DNA of 64,000 bases, from positions 1,546,359 through 1,610,358 of the forward strand of contig OY811976.1 of the NCBI GenBank assembly GCA_963681505.1. The letters are read 5' to 3'. The notes below the pieces were generated by a model, which worked only from the letters and a program-made list of their open reading frames with translations, ran no database searches and was not told where the DNA came from. Every line of letters begins with the position of its first letter. The stretch's first letter is position 1. The DNA is from Eunapius fragilis. Its lineage: Eukaryota > Porifera > Demospongiae > Spongillida > Spongillidae. This document shows, one piece after another, positions 43,835-54,660 of the stretch. Position numbers and translations under genes: made by a program.

Positions 43835-43855
43835 GGGGGGGGGGGGGGGGGGGGG
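43835..43855. repeat. G21 homopolymer
   Basis: 21 consecutive G, 60 bp after the C32 tract; the two could pair in single strands. Confidence 0.9.
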
Positions 43856-44755
43856 CAAAATCCCCGAGCTCGGGCCTCAATGGGGCCCGGGCCTTTAGAG
43901 CCACGCCCTCTATAAGTCACTAGGCACGCCCCCTCAGGCCAATAAGGATGCTTGAAACAGTTTTCTGGGATGGCTTGCAGATTTCATCCACAGGTACTCT
44001 TTCTTGCACTTCGGCAATATCTAGCAAGCGCTCTCTACGACCATTTACGTGTATAACGGTGCCTCGATCTCTCATAGGATCATTTTCATGTTTGATCATA
44101 TAGATTGATCAATGCTTACTAAACTGCATGCATACTTCAGTAAGAGTTAAATGTCCTATTTCGTTCTTTAGAGTGCAGTGTGATATTGTAGTTTATTGCC
44201 GTATTGGGGAAGACTTTAAGTTACATCACCTCTTGCATGGTTGCATTATTCATATTGCATAGAGACGCGCATAAGAAAATCGATTACGCTATCACAGAAC
44301 AAGCAATCACTATAGCGATCGTTTTAAATCCCGTGGAGTAGATTGTAAAACCCGACCTAAAATGCCACAGAAAGCTTGTGTTCAAGACAAGACAAAATCG
44401 CGGGTCCGTTACGCACAATTAATTAGGTTTCATTGTTGCAGTTTATACGAGGCACGCTGAACTTCAGAAGCCATCTTTTAGAATTGCTGTTAATTTTTGT
44501 TTAGCATCAGTACAGAAGCTATGTCACTTGATATTTTATAAAGAATACAGTTGTAAAGACAAAAACTCATAACACCACGCGCTAAGAATGATTGATCAAT
44601 CTATGGTTAAAAACTGTACATGTGATTATTAATTACGATTAATGTCGCCTTTTGCCTTGCTAGTGTGGAAGCGCCTTTAGGAATCTTTCTCTTTTGTTCG
44701 TAATTTCCAATTAGTGAATGTTAATATTATTCTTTACGGGCCTGAAAGGGGTTGC

Positions 44756-44757
<2 letters not shown>
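43856..44757. other. Intergenic; lone TTAA-MITE end and C29 tract
   Basis: 44645-44690 (TTGCCTTGCTAGTGTGGAAG, then CGCC) is a single end of the TTAA MITE family. C29 follows at 44758-44786. No gene. Confidence 0.5.
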
Positions 44758-44786
<29 letters not shown>

Positions 44787-44799
44787 TTCCCTAAATCCG

Positions 44800-45235
44800 C
44801 CACTGACCTCTTATCAATAATGCGTCGATCCAACTGAGGTTGTCATGCACCTCTTATCCCAATAATGCCTCCACGTGAGGTTACCATCATGCACCTCTTA
44901 ATGCATCCACTTGACGTTGCTCTTATGCCCATGCAAATAATGCCTCCACCTGAGGTTGCCATGCACCTCTTATCCCCAAATAATGCCTCCACCTGAGGTT
45001 GCCATGCACCTCTTATCCCCAAATAATGCCTCCACCTGAGGTTGCCATGCACCTCTTATCCCCGAATAATGCCTCCAACTGAGGTTACCATGCACCTCTT
45101 ATCCCCAAATAATGCCTCCACCTGAGGTTGCCATGCACCTCTTATCCCCAAATAATGCCTCCACCTGAGGTTGCCATGCACCTCTTATCCCCAAATAATG
45201 CCTCCACCTGAGGCTGTCATGCACCTCTTATCTCC
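44800..45235 (-). repeat. 43-bp minisatellite, array 3
   Basis: Ten units close to the consensus, more regular than array 1. It is followed by the same flank as array 1. Confidence 0.9.
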
Positions 45236-45896
45236 AAATCATGCAACTGATTGCATGCATCTATTCCTCTGAGTCGTCCCTTCTTGCAATCCAGGGACAC
45301 GCTGAAGGGTTAAGGTACAGCTACCACATCTAAGAGGTCTAGACCTGGAGGTCGGATTCCACCAATAATGTATGGCTAGGCCATCTCAGAGTTGCATGTG
45401 AAAGTGCATGGTAGTTCTGAAGTGGAAGTGCATTGTGCGAGTTGATGTGGCTTTCCTTTCAATGATCTCTGTCGATAAGGGCTAAAGTTGCTCTCAAATT
45501 GCAGCAGGGTAGTCATATGTTCCTTAGCCTTACCTGGCATTACTTCACATTGGATGACAATCTCACCCTTAATAGCTTACTTTACGACTGATGGCAGTGC
45601 CTGTTGCAGAGCAGTTGCAGTTGGATCATAATTTCCAAGACCAGCAAGAGAAAGCTAGCAATTGAAATAAAAGCTTTTTATTGTTCCTTCTAGTAACGAA
45701 TAAGTGAATTGCATATAGTCATGCACGTGGGAAAATGCTCCGAACAAGACACATCACCTCATATTTTTATAAATGCTCATTTAACACGTGCGTGCAATAA
45801 ACCAGACAGGCCTAGGTTGACAAGCGTACGGGCAGGGGGGGGGGGGGGGGGGGGGGTGTCTTTTTTTGTGCATAATACCCTGATCCAGCAAGCCAT
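45236..45896. other. Upstream region of the broken PGAP2 copy; contains G22
   Basis: Duplicate of 38566-39252. At 45835-45856 it has 22 G where the intact copy has four (near 39210). Confidence 0.6.
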
Positions 45897-46860
45897 GGGT
45901 AACATTCCAACTAAAGCCTACCTGTATTCCTATTTTCCCTCATTCATTCTATTGATCAGCTATTTGTCCTGATAGTGATGTACGTCATCTGTTTCACACT
46001 TCATTCCGACGTTACCGATGAACGGACTGCTCTGTGAGTGATATGGCTCTGTATACTTGAATCTGCGCATGTTACATGATCAGCTATAGCCTGTAGGCCT
46101 AGTGCAAGTGAGTAATGTCTACACGCAATTAAGACAAACGCATTTATAGGGAGAATACCTTGAGTAGAAATGCAACATTAAATGAATCGTGAGCTATAGC
46201 ATCGTCACATACTCTCTATAAGACACATGCAATCTTGATTTTCATGGTCCCTAATATCTGGCCCACCATCTCTTCGCTGCGGCATTTTCCGGGCAGCTGT
46301 GTGTATGGTTATACTCCCGAGGGTTGGTTGCTCTAGTATTCTTCAGTTACTTCTATGTGCCTTCGATCCGCAAGAGGTGGTACCCATGGTTGAGTTTCCA
46401 ACCTCTTGTGCCATCTGGCTCTGCTCATTATGTACTACACGACCGTATTCGTCAGCTGCAGTGAAGAGACATGCATGTTAAGTACCCATGCATTCATGTT
46501 GCTGTTCAGTACTCATGTTACATTGCGCTGCTGGTTACCTATCGCCATGCAGCTATTCATATGTATTCCTGGATTGCTTTCTTATTTCTGTCTGCGGGGC
46601 AAGTGACATCATTTCTATTTCTCTACGCGTTTGGAGATTGCATATTCAAGGTATATCAACTCGTTTGTATATTAATTGTGTGGATTTGTGTGATTATAGT
46701 TTAACCAATGTTCATGTGTATTTAAGCATGTTATCTGAATACTGCCAGGTCCCCTTTGTGGATGTGTTCCGCATGCAGTGCAGCTTCATGTAGCTACTAG
46801 TGGTGTATGTCTTCTCTATCGTCGCCTTCCTTTATTTCGGTTTCCGACATGGCAGGTGTA
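45897..46860 (+). pseudogene. Broken PGAP2-like paralogue
   Basis: Clearly homologous to 39253-40258. Exon 1 (from 45897) keeps MGNIPTKAYLYSYF but has lost a base in the ATTCTATTTGATCAG stretch, which shifts the frame; a further deletion is near GTTACCGATGAACGG. In exon 2 a deletion removes the segment after TISS and shifts the frame. Exon 3 (about 46547-46651) is well preserved. The exon 4 acceptor is changed (TTTGCAG to TTTGTGG) and internal bases are lost. Exon 5 is absent because the duplication is deleted between positions equivalent to about 40340 and 41775. It is a pseudogene. Confidence 0.8.
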
Positions 46861-46964
46861 AACCATACGGTATCGTTATAAATAGAATTGAGTTTGTTTA
46901 TGTACTTCAGTTGTTAGCGTGCCCTTAAAATGGCATGTGTATGTGTGTAAATATATGTGTGCAT

Positions 46965-47205
46965 ATGCTTCCGCGCGCACGTGGTAGAGGTCAAATAATG
47001 CCCCAACGACGATGCCATATGGAAAGACCATGACATATATTGCTGACAATTCTTATGTACTACCAATTAATGTCTTCGTAGATCCAACAAGTGAATTCAA
47101 TAATTGATGCTGCATTCAATCGATCAATAATCTTGTATGGTGCCTGCCAAGAGGATGCCAGCTTCTCCCATTCTACACCGCGGGTACATATGTATCCACA
47201 CTTGA
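46965..47205. repeat. Duplicate of 41775-42010
   Basis: Shares CTTCCGCGCGCACGTGGTAG, ATGCCCCAACGACGATGCCA and CACCGCGGGTACATATGTAT. It marks the end of the segmental duplication. Confidence 0.8.
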
Positions 47206-47299
47206 TCTCCCGCGTCCTGAGATGCATAACTACTCATAATGGCTACATATTGAACCTAGGCATTGCTTTGTGGGAAGCTTGATCGGTGCACATAATGCT

Positions 47300-47530
47300 G
47301 TTCAACCCCGACTACGAATGTCATTAAAAAAACGCGACCCATTTACGACGAGACTCCTGATCATCGTATAGTTGTTATAATCGAATGAGAAGACGAAAGG
47401 AGTAATTTCGTCATTTGTTTCATGTCGCAAAACCGCGCGGTTGTAGAGAACAAAAGGGTACTGCCGTCCTCGTACCCAGTTACGAAATTATCCTCCTTCT
47501 TCTTGACTTGGGATTGGAACACATTAAAAG
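47300..47530 (-). mobile_element. Foldback-family core fragment (FB6)
   Basis: Read on the minus strand it has ACTGGGTACGAGGACGGCAG, CCCTTTTGTTCTCT, AACCGCGCGGTT, and the tail TTTTTTTAATGACATTCGTA with GTCGGGGTTG. It is closest to FB3. The long palindrome and terminal hairpin are missing. Confidence 0.65.
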
Positions 47531-47681
47531 AATGGAAATTTCACCAATAGCTTCTGAATTGGCTGGTGGAGTGCCTACTGTGATCAAATAGTCGATTGTA
47601 TATTTTGGTAATCGTATTGTTATATTTGGGTCGTACTAGCGTGGAAGGCTGCAAGAAAATGGTACCAGGCAAAAGAAGGTC

Positions 47682-47826
47682 ATGGTAACCTACAAGGAGC
47701 TAGATTTAGACAAGAGCTTGTCCAAATGGAAGAAACCTGAATTGGAGGCCTACCTCAGCCATCAAAAATTGCAAAGATAAGGAACAAACCTTAACTCTTA
47801 AAGCACATGCACGCTACTACAACTGA
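47682..47826 (+). pseudogene. SAP-like domain fragment
   Basis: MVTYKELDLDKSLSKWKKPE then LEAYLSHQKLQ, then after a one-base frame change KDKEQTLTLKAHARYYN and a stop. The pattern (LSKWKKPELEAYL.. then K..L..KA) fits a SAP-type helix-extension-helix motif, a DNA-binding fold often found in transposon proteins. No other domain is nearby on this strand. Confidence 0.45.
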
Positions 47827-48619
47827 GCAACAAAAGTTTGCAGTTTCATTGTTCTGCTCATGTATATAGGGGCACTTGTACTCATTGGTAGGGTATATGG
47901 TATGAGTTTTAACTATGGTAGTAATGGAAAACGTAATTACAAGCCAACAATTAACTGGCGTTTACGTTAAATATTTAGGTCTGGGGCCGAGTATATAGCT
48001 TCCTGGTTCCAACACTTCCGTACATGTAAATAGTCCTAAATCGTGAAACACTAAGTATCTTATTGAGGTACAAACATCAGAGCAGTTTTTTTATTTTTAA
48101 ATTTAAGACCCAAAATGTAAAGTGTACTTATTCTCGGGAAGGGTCTAACCGTTTCACTTCCGACAAATGCTGCAAAGAAGCGCAACGACTTACAAAGTTA
48201 GAAATTGCACAAAATGTCCTGCAAAAGGTTAGGTAACTAATACATATACATGTGTGAGAGTTAGCACTTGTCTGACTAATTTTCCAAAATGTGAGTTCGA
48301 CAAAAAAAAGGCCAAATTTACATGGAACCAGTGTATTAAGAAACTGTTTTCCTATAAGCGTTCATCATGGAGAGGCCGTATAAACACCATTGCATAGGAA
48401 CTTTAGTGCTGCATGTAACGTTACTATAAACAGAAATTTTATGCTGACATTTAATACTGAAAACCCGTGCATTTCGGCAAGTGCACTCCAATGTATGGGA
48501 GAGCTACCTAATAAGAAACAACCACAGAGACTTTCATCAAATCAATTGACCATATGATCTCAACGCCTAGGCACTTGCGTGTACGGGCATGCTCTAGCCT
48601 GCTGCAAAGCTTTCAAACT
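47827..48619. other. Intergenic, nothing recognised
   Basis: No coding sign or repeat. Confidence 0.4.
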
Positions 48620-49383
48620 TCAATCGTTTAGTTTGCTGCTATTTTCAGAGCTATCCAATTTTGTTAACAATGTCTTAACCAAACATTCAATTTCATAGAA
48701 CATATTATATGCCTCATCATGTATATGGAACAAGCCTCCCCGGTCTACTGCTAAAAGCCACCTCTTAGTGTACTCCAGGTAAGAGCTTGTAACAGAGTCT
48801 TCAACCTTTTGAGATAAACTTGATAGGCACACTATGAAATCCTGTTTATTCGGATGTGTACAGGTTGGTTTAGTATACTTCTGCAAAAGTTTCCATGGAA
48901 CATACCCAGCAGCATAGCGAAATGCATTCAGGTCATTCTCAGTGAGGTCAACAACTTCAATTTGCTGCTCATTCACTTCGGATTTCGTCATCCCAAACAT
49001 TTCAAACAAATTCTCGTGTACGTATTCCCTTAGCAAAGGATCTTCAAAGTACTTGACATCTAAAGCACTGCTTTGCAAGTAATCTTTCCAAAGTAAACGA
49101 AGCTCCGATATCCTTTTCGAATGGAAATTGTACCATAAATGCCTCTAATCTTACTGTCAAAAGCCTTCTTATTCTTTGGGACAGCAACAAATTTCTCAAA
49201 TCTACCGACTATTTTCTCGGCAAAGCTCTCAAACTTGTCCTGGCCATTATGGTGGTCATCAGCAATGGAGTCAAGTATGACTATTGCTGCTTCCTTAGCT
49301 AGCTTCATTCTAGCAGTGTCTAACTGACAGTCCTTGTCATCCAAAATGGAACAAATAGCGCTTCGAAGTATTGCAGCAGACAT
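48620..49383 (-). pseudogene. Transposon-like protein of unknown family, one frameshift
   Basis: Minus strand. The first frame, 49383-about 49095, encodes MSAAILRSAICSILDDKDCQ and a Lys/Glu-rich helical part (KFESFAEKIVGRFEKFVAVP). One indel near 49095 shifts to the second frame, which reads ISELRLLWKDYLQSSALDVK and ends at 48620. The second part has AFRYAAGYVPWKLLQKY and WLLAVDRGGLFHIHDEAYNM. The R-Y-x-A-G-Y-V segment occurs in several invertebrate transposon-encoded proteins, but I cannot name the superfamily and see no catalytic residues. The two halves are co-linear, so it was once one protein of about 250 residues. Confidence 0.45.
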
Positions 49384-50454
49384 TGAGAGAATGGCAACAC
49401 AATTTACGGTATCGCGAAATGCGGATGAATCCCGTAATCTTTACCATTTCCAATCCCTGTATTCTATAATCTATGATTACATGTATGCCTTTACTAGAAT
49501 AAATAATTAATGAACCGCGACTTGAGCTACTAGTACACCTGATTCAAGGCTGAGTGCTTGGTTCGAGCTGGGCCTAGGTTCAGCCTTCGTAGTTATATAG
49601 GGACCGCGAACTAGGCCTACAAAATTGCCTACAGGACAGCTTTTGGTGCCGCAGATCAAGGGAAACCAAATTCCTGGAATGCCCCCATAAACTTTGAGAA
49701 AACGGCTTGACAGGCAAGCATGCAGGCAGACATAGTACTAAAGAGTGAAAGTGCATCCGGCAGGCAGGTATAGTACTAAGAGCGAAAGCGTATCTACCAT
49801 TTGCAATAACGATATATCATTTTACACAGAAACCGCATTATGCTGGCATCCGTAATTGTAGCATGTGATCATGTAAAGAGTTTAGTAACTGCAGGTGATT
49901 TAACTGTGGTTACGTGCTGAATATTTTATAATCTGATGCTGTTGTAATTATATTTTTGCCTTGATTAACATTGCTTGCTCTCATTACAGTGAAAACATTG
50001 AGATCGATTTTTAGAATTTTTTAACGCCATTTATAATTCAATTTGAAATAAAATGCAAGTTCGCCATTCTCAGACTCACTACCTCAAATTTTTTGAATCC
50101 CTCAAAAAGCTTCATGCCATCGCAGCATTGTGCCATGCAGATGTGGCAAGCATTCCTCTGTGGTTATGATGGGCCATGGGAAGGGGCATGTGTCTTGATG
50201 TGCGTACTGAGTTACCACCTTGTATAGTAGTATATCGCCAAATGGTACTCAGGCTTTTAAAGGTGATTATTTTTCATGCAAGTGGAGAACTTCAGAGAGC
50301 TTGGCTATTCTGTCATTTCACAGCCTTTCTTAAAATTCGAAGTTGCTCTCCTTCCCGTCTAGACTGAGTTTTTAACGGAAAGGGCATGTGTGATGTGTTG
50401 TACCATGTTCTACCTTATAGCATATTCCTGGAACACTTGGCTTGTTCAATAATA
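49384..50454. other. Intergenic, nothing recognised
   Basis: Contains an imperfect direct repeat near 49705-49790 (GGCAGGCA..ATAGTACTAA). No gene. Confidence 0.4.
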
Positions 50455-50456
50455 CC

Positions 50457-50739
50457 AGTAAATAAAAAAACCTTCTCTATGAGAAAGTTGGTGCGATATA
50501 GGATTTGAAGGCAATGGTGGTGTAAAAAGCAAGGAAACAAGGATCTGTAATAGTAAGGGAAAATGTCATAGTCCTATATTTAGCACACAAACGTAGTATA
50601 TGTACAAACGAGCTAATTATAGGACTATGACATTTTCCCTTACTATTACAGACTCTTGTTTCCTTGCTTTTTACACCACCATTGCCTTCAAATCCTATAT
50701 CCTACCACTTTCTCATAGAGAAGGTTTTTTATTTACTTG
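50457..50739. repeat. Long palindrome of FB3
   Basis: Arms 50457-50584 and 50612-50739, nearly perfect complements, loop 27 bp. The inner arm sequence (ATAGTAAGGGAAAATGTCAT) differs from FB1 and FB2, yet pairing is maintained. Confidence 0.9.
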
Positions 50740-51692
50740 TTTAATTCATTTTTTCTTTGTTCAAGCACATTATTCCAATGCGTAATTGATCCGTTGTGCA
50801 TGTACCCATGCAGACTAAAAAAGAACAGGTGTCGTCGTTGGGGCCAAATATTATCTACGAAATAGTTGTAAGACCAAGCCCAATAACATGTTTAATATGC
50901 CACAAGGCACAGTAATATAAACGGTTAATTCAGCACAGAACTTTTAATTGTAATAATAATATATCAGAATAAAAATTAAAAAATCCCCTTTTTTTCATTC
51001 AGTGCCTTTTTAAGCACTGCATCTGCACTAACTTTACTGACAGCAGCATGTGCAGATCTGGTACACACCTTTTGTGCTAACCATGGGTGCGTCTTGCAAA
51101 AGGGATCATTTCACTTAACTAGTAAAGTGCTATTCTTAAGAATAGCCTTTTTGAGGCCACCCTTATACTCGCTTAGTACGATATCCTTTGGTTTGTACAG
51201 AGTAGCTACAGTGAAAAAGGAAGTGCGCAACATTATGTGTGTGCAAAACCATACGCCTAGGCTTGAAAGCTATACTCATTTAACCTCCAACAGTTGCCCA
51301 CTAAAATGGAAAATTAGTTTCATGCCATGCAATCACACTATCTGCTCGTAACCTCAGGTGTAACTGAAGCCATATCAATGCACTGATGATATCAGCATTT
51401 CCCTATGATTGCTGTGCTCATATAGTTACAGTTACACAAATATACACAATGCATATATATATATGATATATTTGCGTCAGACTTGCGTAAACTAGAGAGT
51501 TCAAACAATAACTGCATGCATCTGATCAGCAGCTGACACCGGAATGAAACTAAAGTCTATTCCAACATCACGTAACGGCACTGACAAAAGGAAACCCTGA
51601 TGCAACGTTCAGCCACCAATATCGTATTGTAAACCAAGCTTAGTAGTAAGAGTAAGTAGCTACATTTACATACCTTTGAATAACTTTATCGG

Positions 51693-51934
51693 TAGGGTAG
51701 CGTCAGGTATATTCGCCAGGGGGGAGTAGTCGCCACCCGCACTTTTAATAGCGTATAAAAACTAAAATAATAAGTTTGGATCTTTCTATATGAGTTTAAA
51801 ACAACCCTAACAGGCTCCTTTGTTAGCAGCATACACAGTTTTACGCAAGTAACGTTGCTCTGTTGAATAAACAGGGGGGGTGGCGAACACTCCTGACGTT
51901 ATCGCAGGTGGCGATCACTACCTACGCTACCCTA
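51693..51934. mobile_element. Probable MITE inside FB3
   Basis: TAGGGTAGCGT at 51693 and ACGCTACCCTA ending at 51934 are inverted repeats, with TA at the outside. GGCGA and TCGCCA blocks inside are also inverted. Confidence 0.55.
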
Positions 51935-52513
51935 GTTCTCTTTCGATGGTTTTTCAGGGTACGCTTAGCCTTCCCGTACTGCACTCTCTTCGCCAAGCGA
52001 GCGGATTTAGAACTCTCCCAATAACGTTGCCTTTTAGCGGACCGTTTCTTTTCTGAGTCTTCAGAGTTCTTGATACCCGTTCGCGGACCGTTTTTATTCT
52101 GGGTCTGCTTGATACCTATTTTTTAAGATATCTAAAATTATGTCTTACAAGTTATCTAATTATGCGTCTTATATATACCGTATAGTCGATTGTTTACCAA
52201 AATATAACATCGGCTATTTTATATGAAAGCGACTCTTCCAGCTTATTCTGAAGCTATGGGTGAAATTTTCATTGTTTAAAAGTGTTCGTTGCCAAGAAGG
52301 AGGAAACCATGTTCCGGGACTGAGTACGAGGGCGGGCAGTACCCTTTTGTTCTCTGCAACCGCGCGGTTCTATGACATAAAACAAAGACAAAACTGCTCA
52401 TTTTTGACTTCTAGTTCGATTGCTATAACAAGCTAAACGATCAGATCGTTGGGAGTCTTGTTAGTGACGGTGGCGTATTTTAATGAATTCATAGTCGGGG
52501 TCAAATCCTATAT

Positions 52514-52535
52514 GGAAGTTTCTAGCGAAACTTCC
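52514..52535 (+). repeat. Terminal hairpin of FB3
   Basis: Stem GGAAGTTTC / GAAACTTCC, loop TAGC, followed by GA. Several stem positions differ from FB2/FB4 with matching changes on the other side. Confidence 0.75.
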
Positions 52536-52537
52536 GA

Positions 52538-53206
52538 TTTGTGCCGTTTCATATCACGTGCACCATTGTTAAATGACGCATCTGCTTTACAAAAAAAAAT
52601 ATTCACGCAAATTGTAATTAGTTTTTTAGTAACGCATTCCTAATTGTGGTACAGTGGGAAAAACAATCAGATTTGGACTAATCTTTAGCATTCAAAACAT
52701 ACGTCTAATATTCAATTTGAAATAAAATTTCGGACGCATGAGCGCGTATATAAATGTAAGCGCAATTTCTTGATTATGTATTCTTCTCCCACACATGACC
52801 CCTTTTATATACAGGGGTAGACAACATGAGTTACATGCCTGCATGAAAGGGTTCACGACCCCAATACAGCACATGAATGAAGTTCTGAGTAGAACTGAGC
52901 TCAGTGTCCTTCAGCCATCACATGCACAACTATGTTACCCGTACATGGTCCTAAAATGGAACAGAATGAAGTACAATGGGGTTTTACTGGGGGTGCATTC
53001 TTTGCACACTTTGCATGTGCATCTGCACACAGTGTATATTTTATACAGCCCATATATGTATACCATGTATATCTTCCAGTTGCACGCTGCACCCTCTTTA
53101 ACTTTCTCAACAATTATCAATGGTTCTTCAATACTCATGTATGCATACATCAAATAAAATCATTAGAGTTAGACGGAATGATAAAGCCTATGACTGAGTT
53201 GGTTAA
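52538..53206. other. 3' flank of glycosyltransferase copy B
   Basis: From about 52935 it matches 14285-14513 (CACTTTGCATGTGCATCTG, CTTTCTCAACAATTATCAAT), showing that the duplication includes non-coding flank. Confidence 0.6.
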
Positions 53207-54202
53207 TCAAGTTCTATGAAGCACTGTCCATACCTGATCAGGTATATTAGTATTCTCTTTGTACGCAATCCTCTCAAACTCATCAATCAGGTTCAACTTC
53301 ATTAGTGCCTCAGAGGTAGTGGAGTAGGAGAAGTGTACAACAAGAGCATTCCCAATAACACAGTGAGGTGCCATCTCCTTCACGTATTTCACTGTCCACC
53401 AGTCCTCATCATCAGAGTTGATTGGAAAAGATCTAATGAATGCTTTGAAGTTGATTGTTTCATTATTAATCATGAAGAAGTTGATACTGAATCTGTGCTT
53501 GTCTTTCAAGGATAAATTGCCAGCGAATAAGTATCTGCTCAACTGGCGGTTATTGTATAAGGACAAGAATCTGTTCAGTGACAGTTTGGCACATTCTAAT
53601 GAATTCCAGCCACAATTTGCAAATGGATCGTAGTTGAATTTGAGACCACCAGGATTGATGAGGTTATCATTGTATAAGCCCATTTCCTGGTGGATCCAGC
53701 TGCATCTCCAGTTAGCACCTGCAATGTTGCCAAATGATATTGTGCAAGGCGTGCTTCTGTCTCTATGTATCATGCTCTCAAATGTTCCAGGGTGAATGTA
53801 AACCACATCATCATCTAGCTTGAAGTATGCATTGTTTGGATTTCTAATTATATCTTCTATGAGATCATAGTAGGCTGACTCATATTTGAGAGGAGGTTGT
53901 TTAGGAGTGTAACCCATGTAGTTAAGAGTAATCACTTCTTGCTGAAGTAACCTGTTCACAACATCGCTCAAATGCAACAGTTTATCATGTGTGTTATTGT
54001 CATATTTAACCATCATATACATAATTCTGTCAATAACACCACCATTTGCTCGCAAGTTTGCAAATAAATATGGAAACTGTATCGTTAGAAATTTCCACCT
54101 TCCAGAAAACACAAATACTGTGTTAAGTCCTGGATATGGCTTTTGAGCACATAGTGTTGAATTGTGTGTCACATCGGTGCTTGGGTTTCTATCACTGGCC
54201 AC
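53207..54202 (-). CDS. Putative GT-A-type glycosyltransferase (copy B)
   Basis: 331 uninterrupted codons, very similar to 14514-15524. It keeps TVFVFSGRWKF, KLDDDVVYIHPGTFESMI, ANWRCSWIHQEMGLYND and the C-terminal VIGNALVVHFSYSTTSEAL. The N-terminal end differs: the codon equivalent to the start of copy A is ATA, and a three-codon insertion follows HNS. Changes between copies are mostly conservative and the frame is intact in both, which suggests both were under selection at least until recently. The membrane anchor expected for a Golgi enzyme is missing, so an upstream exon is likely. Substrate and family are unknown. Confidence 0.65.
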   Translation of the reverse strand: MASDRNPSTDVTHNSTLCAQKPYPGLNTVFVFSGRWKFLTIQFPYLFANLRANGGVIDRIMYMMVKYDNNTHDKLLHLSDVVNRLLQQEVITLNYMGYTPKQPPLKYESAYYDLIEDIIRNPNNAYFKLDDDVVYIHPGTFESMIHRDRSTPCTISFGNIAGANWRCSWIHQEMGLYNDNLINPGGLKFNYDPFANCGWNSLECAKLSLNRFLSLYNNRQLSRYLFAGNLSLKDKHRFSINFFMINNETINFKAFIRSFPINSDDEDWWTVKYVKEMAPHCVIGNALVVHFSYSTTSEALMKLNLIDEFERIAYKENTNIPDQVWTVLHRT

Positions 54203-54329
54203 TTTGTGGTAAAGAGAGTATATCAGTTATGAACAGCTCATCATGAATTTTAGCTTATTTACTTGTCGGGTTAGAGTATAATATAGATGAGTTTGATATA
54301 GTGATGTGTATTTTTATTTACAAGTGTAC

Positions 54330-54403
54330 AAAGATATGGCTTCAGGGCAGATTGTGTTGAATTGTGTGTCACAGATGTGTTCATGGTTCTATCACTGGAT
54401 GCC
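54330..54403 (-). pseudogene. Scrap of a third glycosyltransferase copy
   Basis: Minus-strand sequence for SVTHNSTQSALKPYP preceded by a SDR-type stretch, like the N-termini of copies A and B, then it stops. It lies directly upstream of copy B. Confidence 0.5.
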
Positions 54404-54445
54404 AATTCATCTATATTGCATCTATATGGTACTGTAACCTGACAA

Positions 54446-54549
54446 GTATATTAGCTCAATATAATGATGAATTGTTGTACATCAGTTATCAACAATTGTT
54501 GTACATCAGTTATCAACAATTCATCATTAAATTAAGCTAATATACTTGC
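54446..54549. repeat. Inverted repeat with internal duplication
   Basis: CAAGTATATTAGCTC.AATATAATGATGAATTGTTG pairs with CAACAATTCATCATTAAATT..AGCTAATATACTTG. The centre holds TTGTACATCAGTTATCAACAA twice. Confidence 0.75.
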
Positions 54550-54624
54550 CACCGGACATTGTAGAATATGGTAGAAATCGAACGAGTAGTAAAAAAAAAA
54601 ACAGAAACCTTTCCCGCTAGACGC

Positions 54625-54629
<5 letters not shown>

Positions 54630-54657
<28 letters not shown>
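54630..54657. repeat. A28 homopolymer
   Basis: 28 consecutive A, with no adjoining retroposed gene recognised. Confidence 0.9.

Positions 54658-54660
<3 letters not shown>

Larger units (their letters stand above)
50455..52537 (+). mobile_element. Foldback element FB3 (long copy)
   Basis: Starts CCAGTAAATAAAA with a palindrome (50457-50739) and ends with a hairpin (52514-52535) plus GA; flanks A (50454) and T (52538). The core lies at 52320-52500: GGGACTGAGTACGAGGGCGG, CCCTTTTGTTCTCT, AACCGCGCGGTT, CTATGACAT. The interior is longer than in other copies and includes a MITE-like insert (51693-51934). No protein is recognised. Confidence 0.65.

Noticed and set aside
43305-45052. Frames with a repeated HGNLRWRHYLGIRGAW-type pattern
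   Set aside because: Translation of the 43-bp minisatellite; frames shift between units.
38130-45235. CRISPR array
   Set aside because: Units are contiguous and 43 bp with no unique spacers, in a eukaryotic context; it is a minisatellite.
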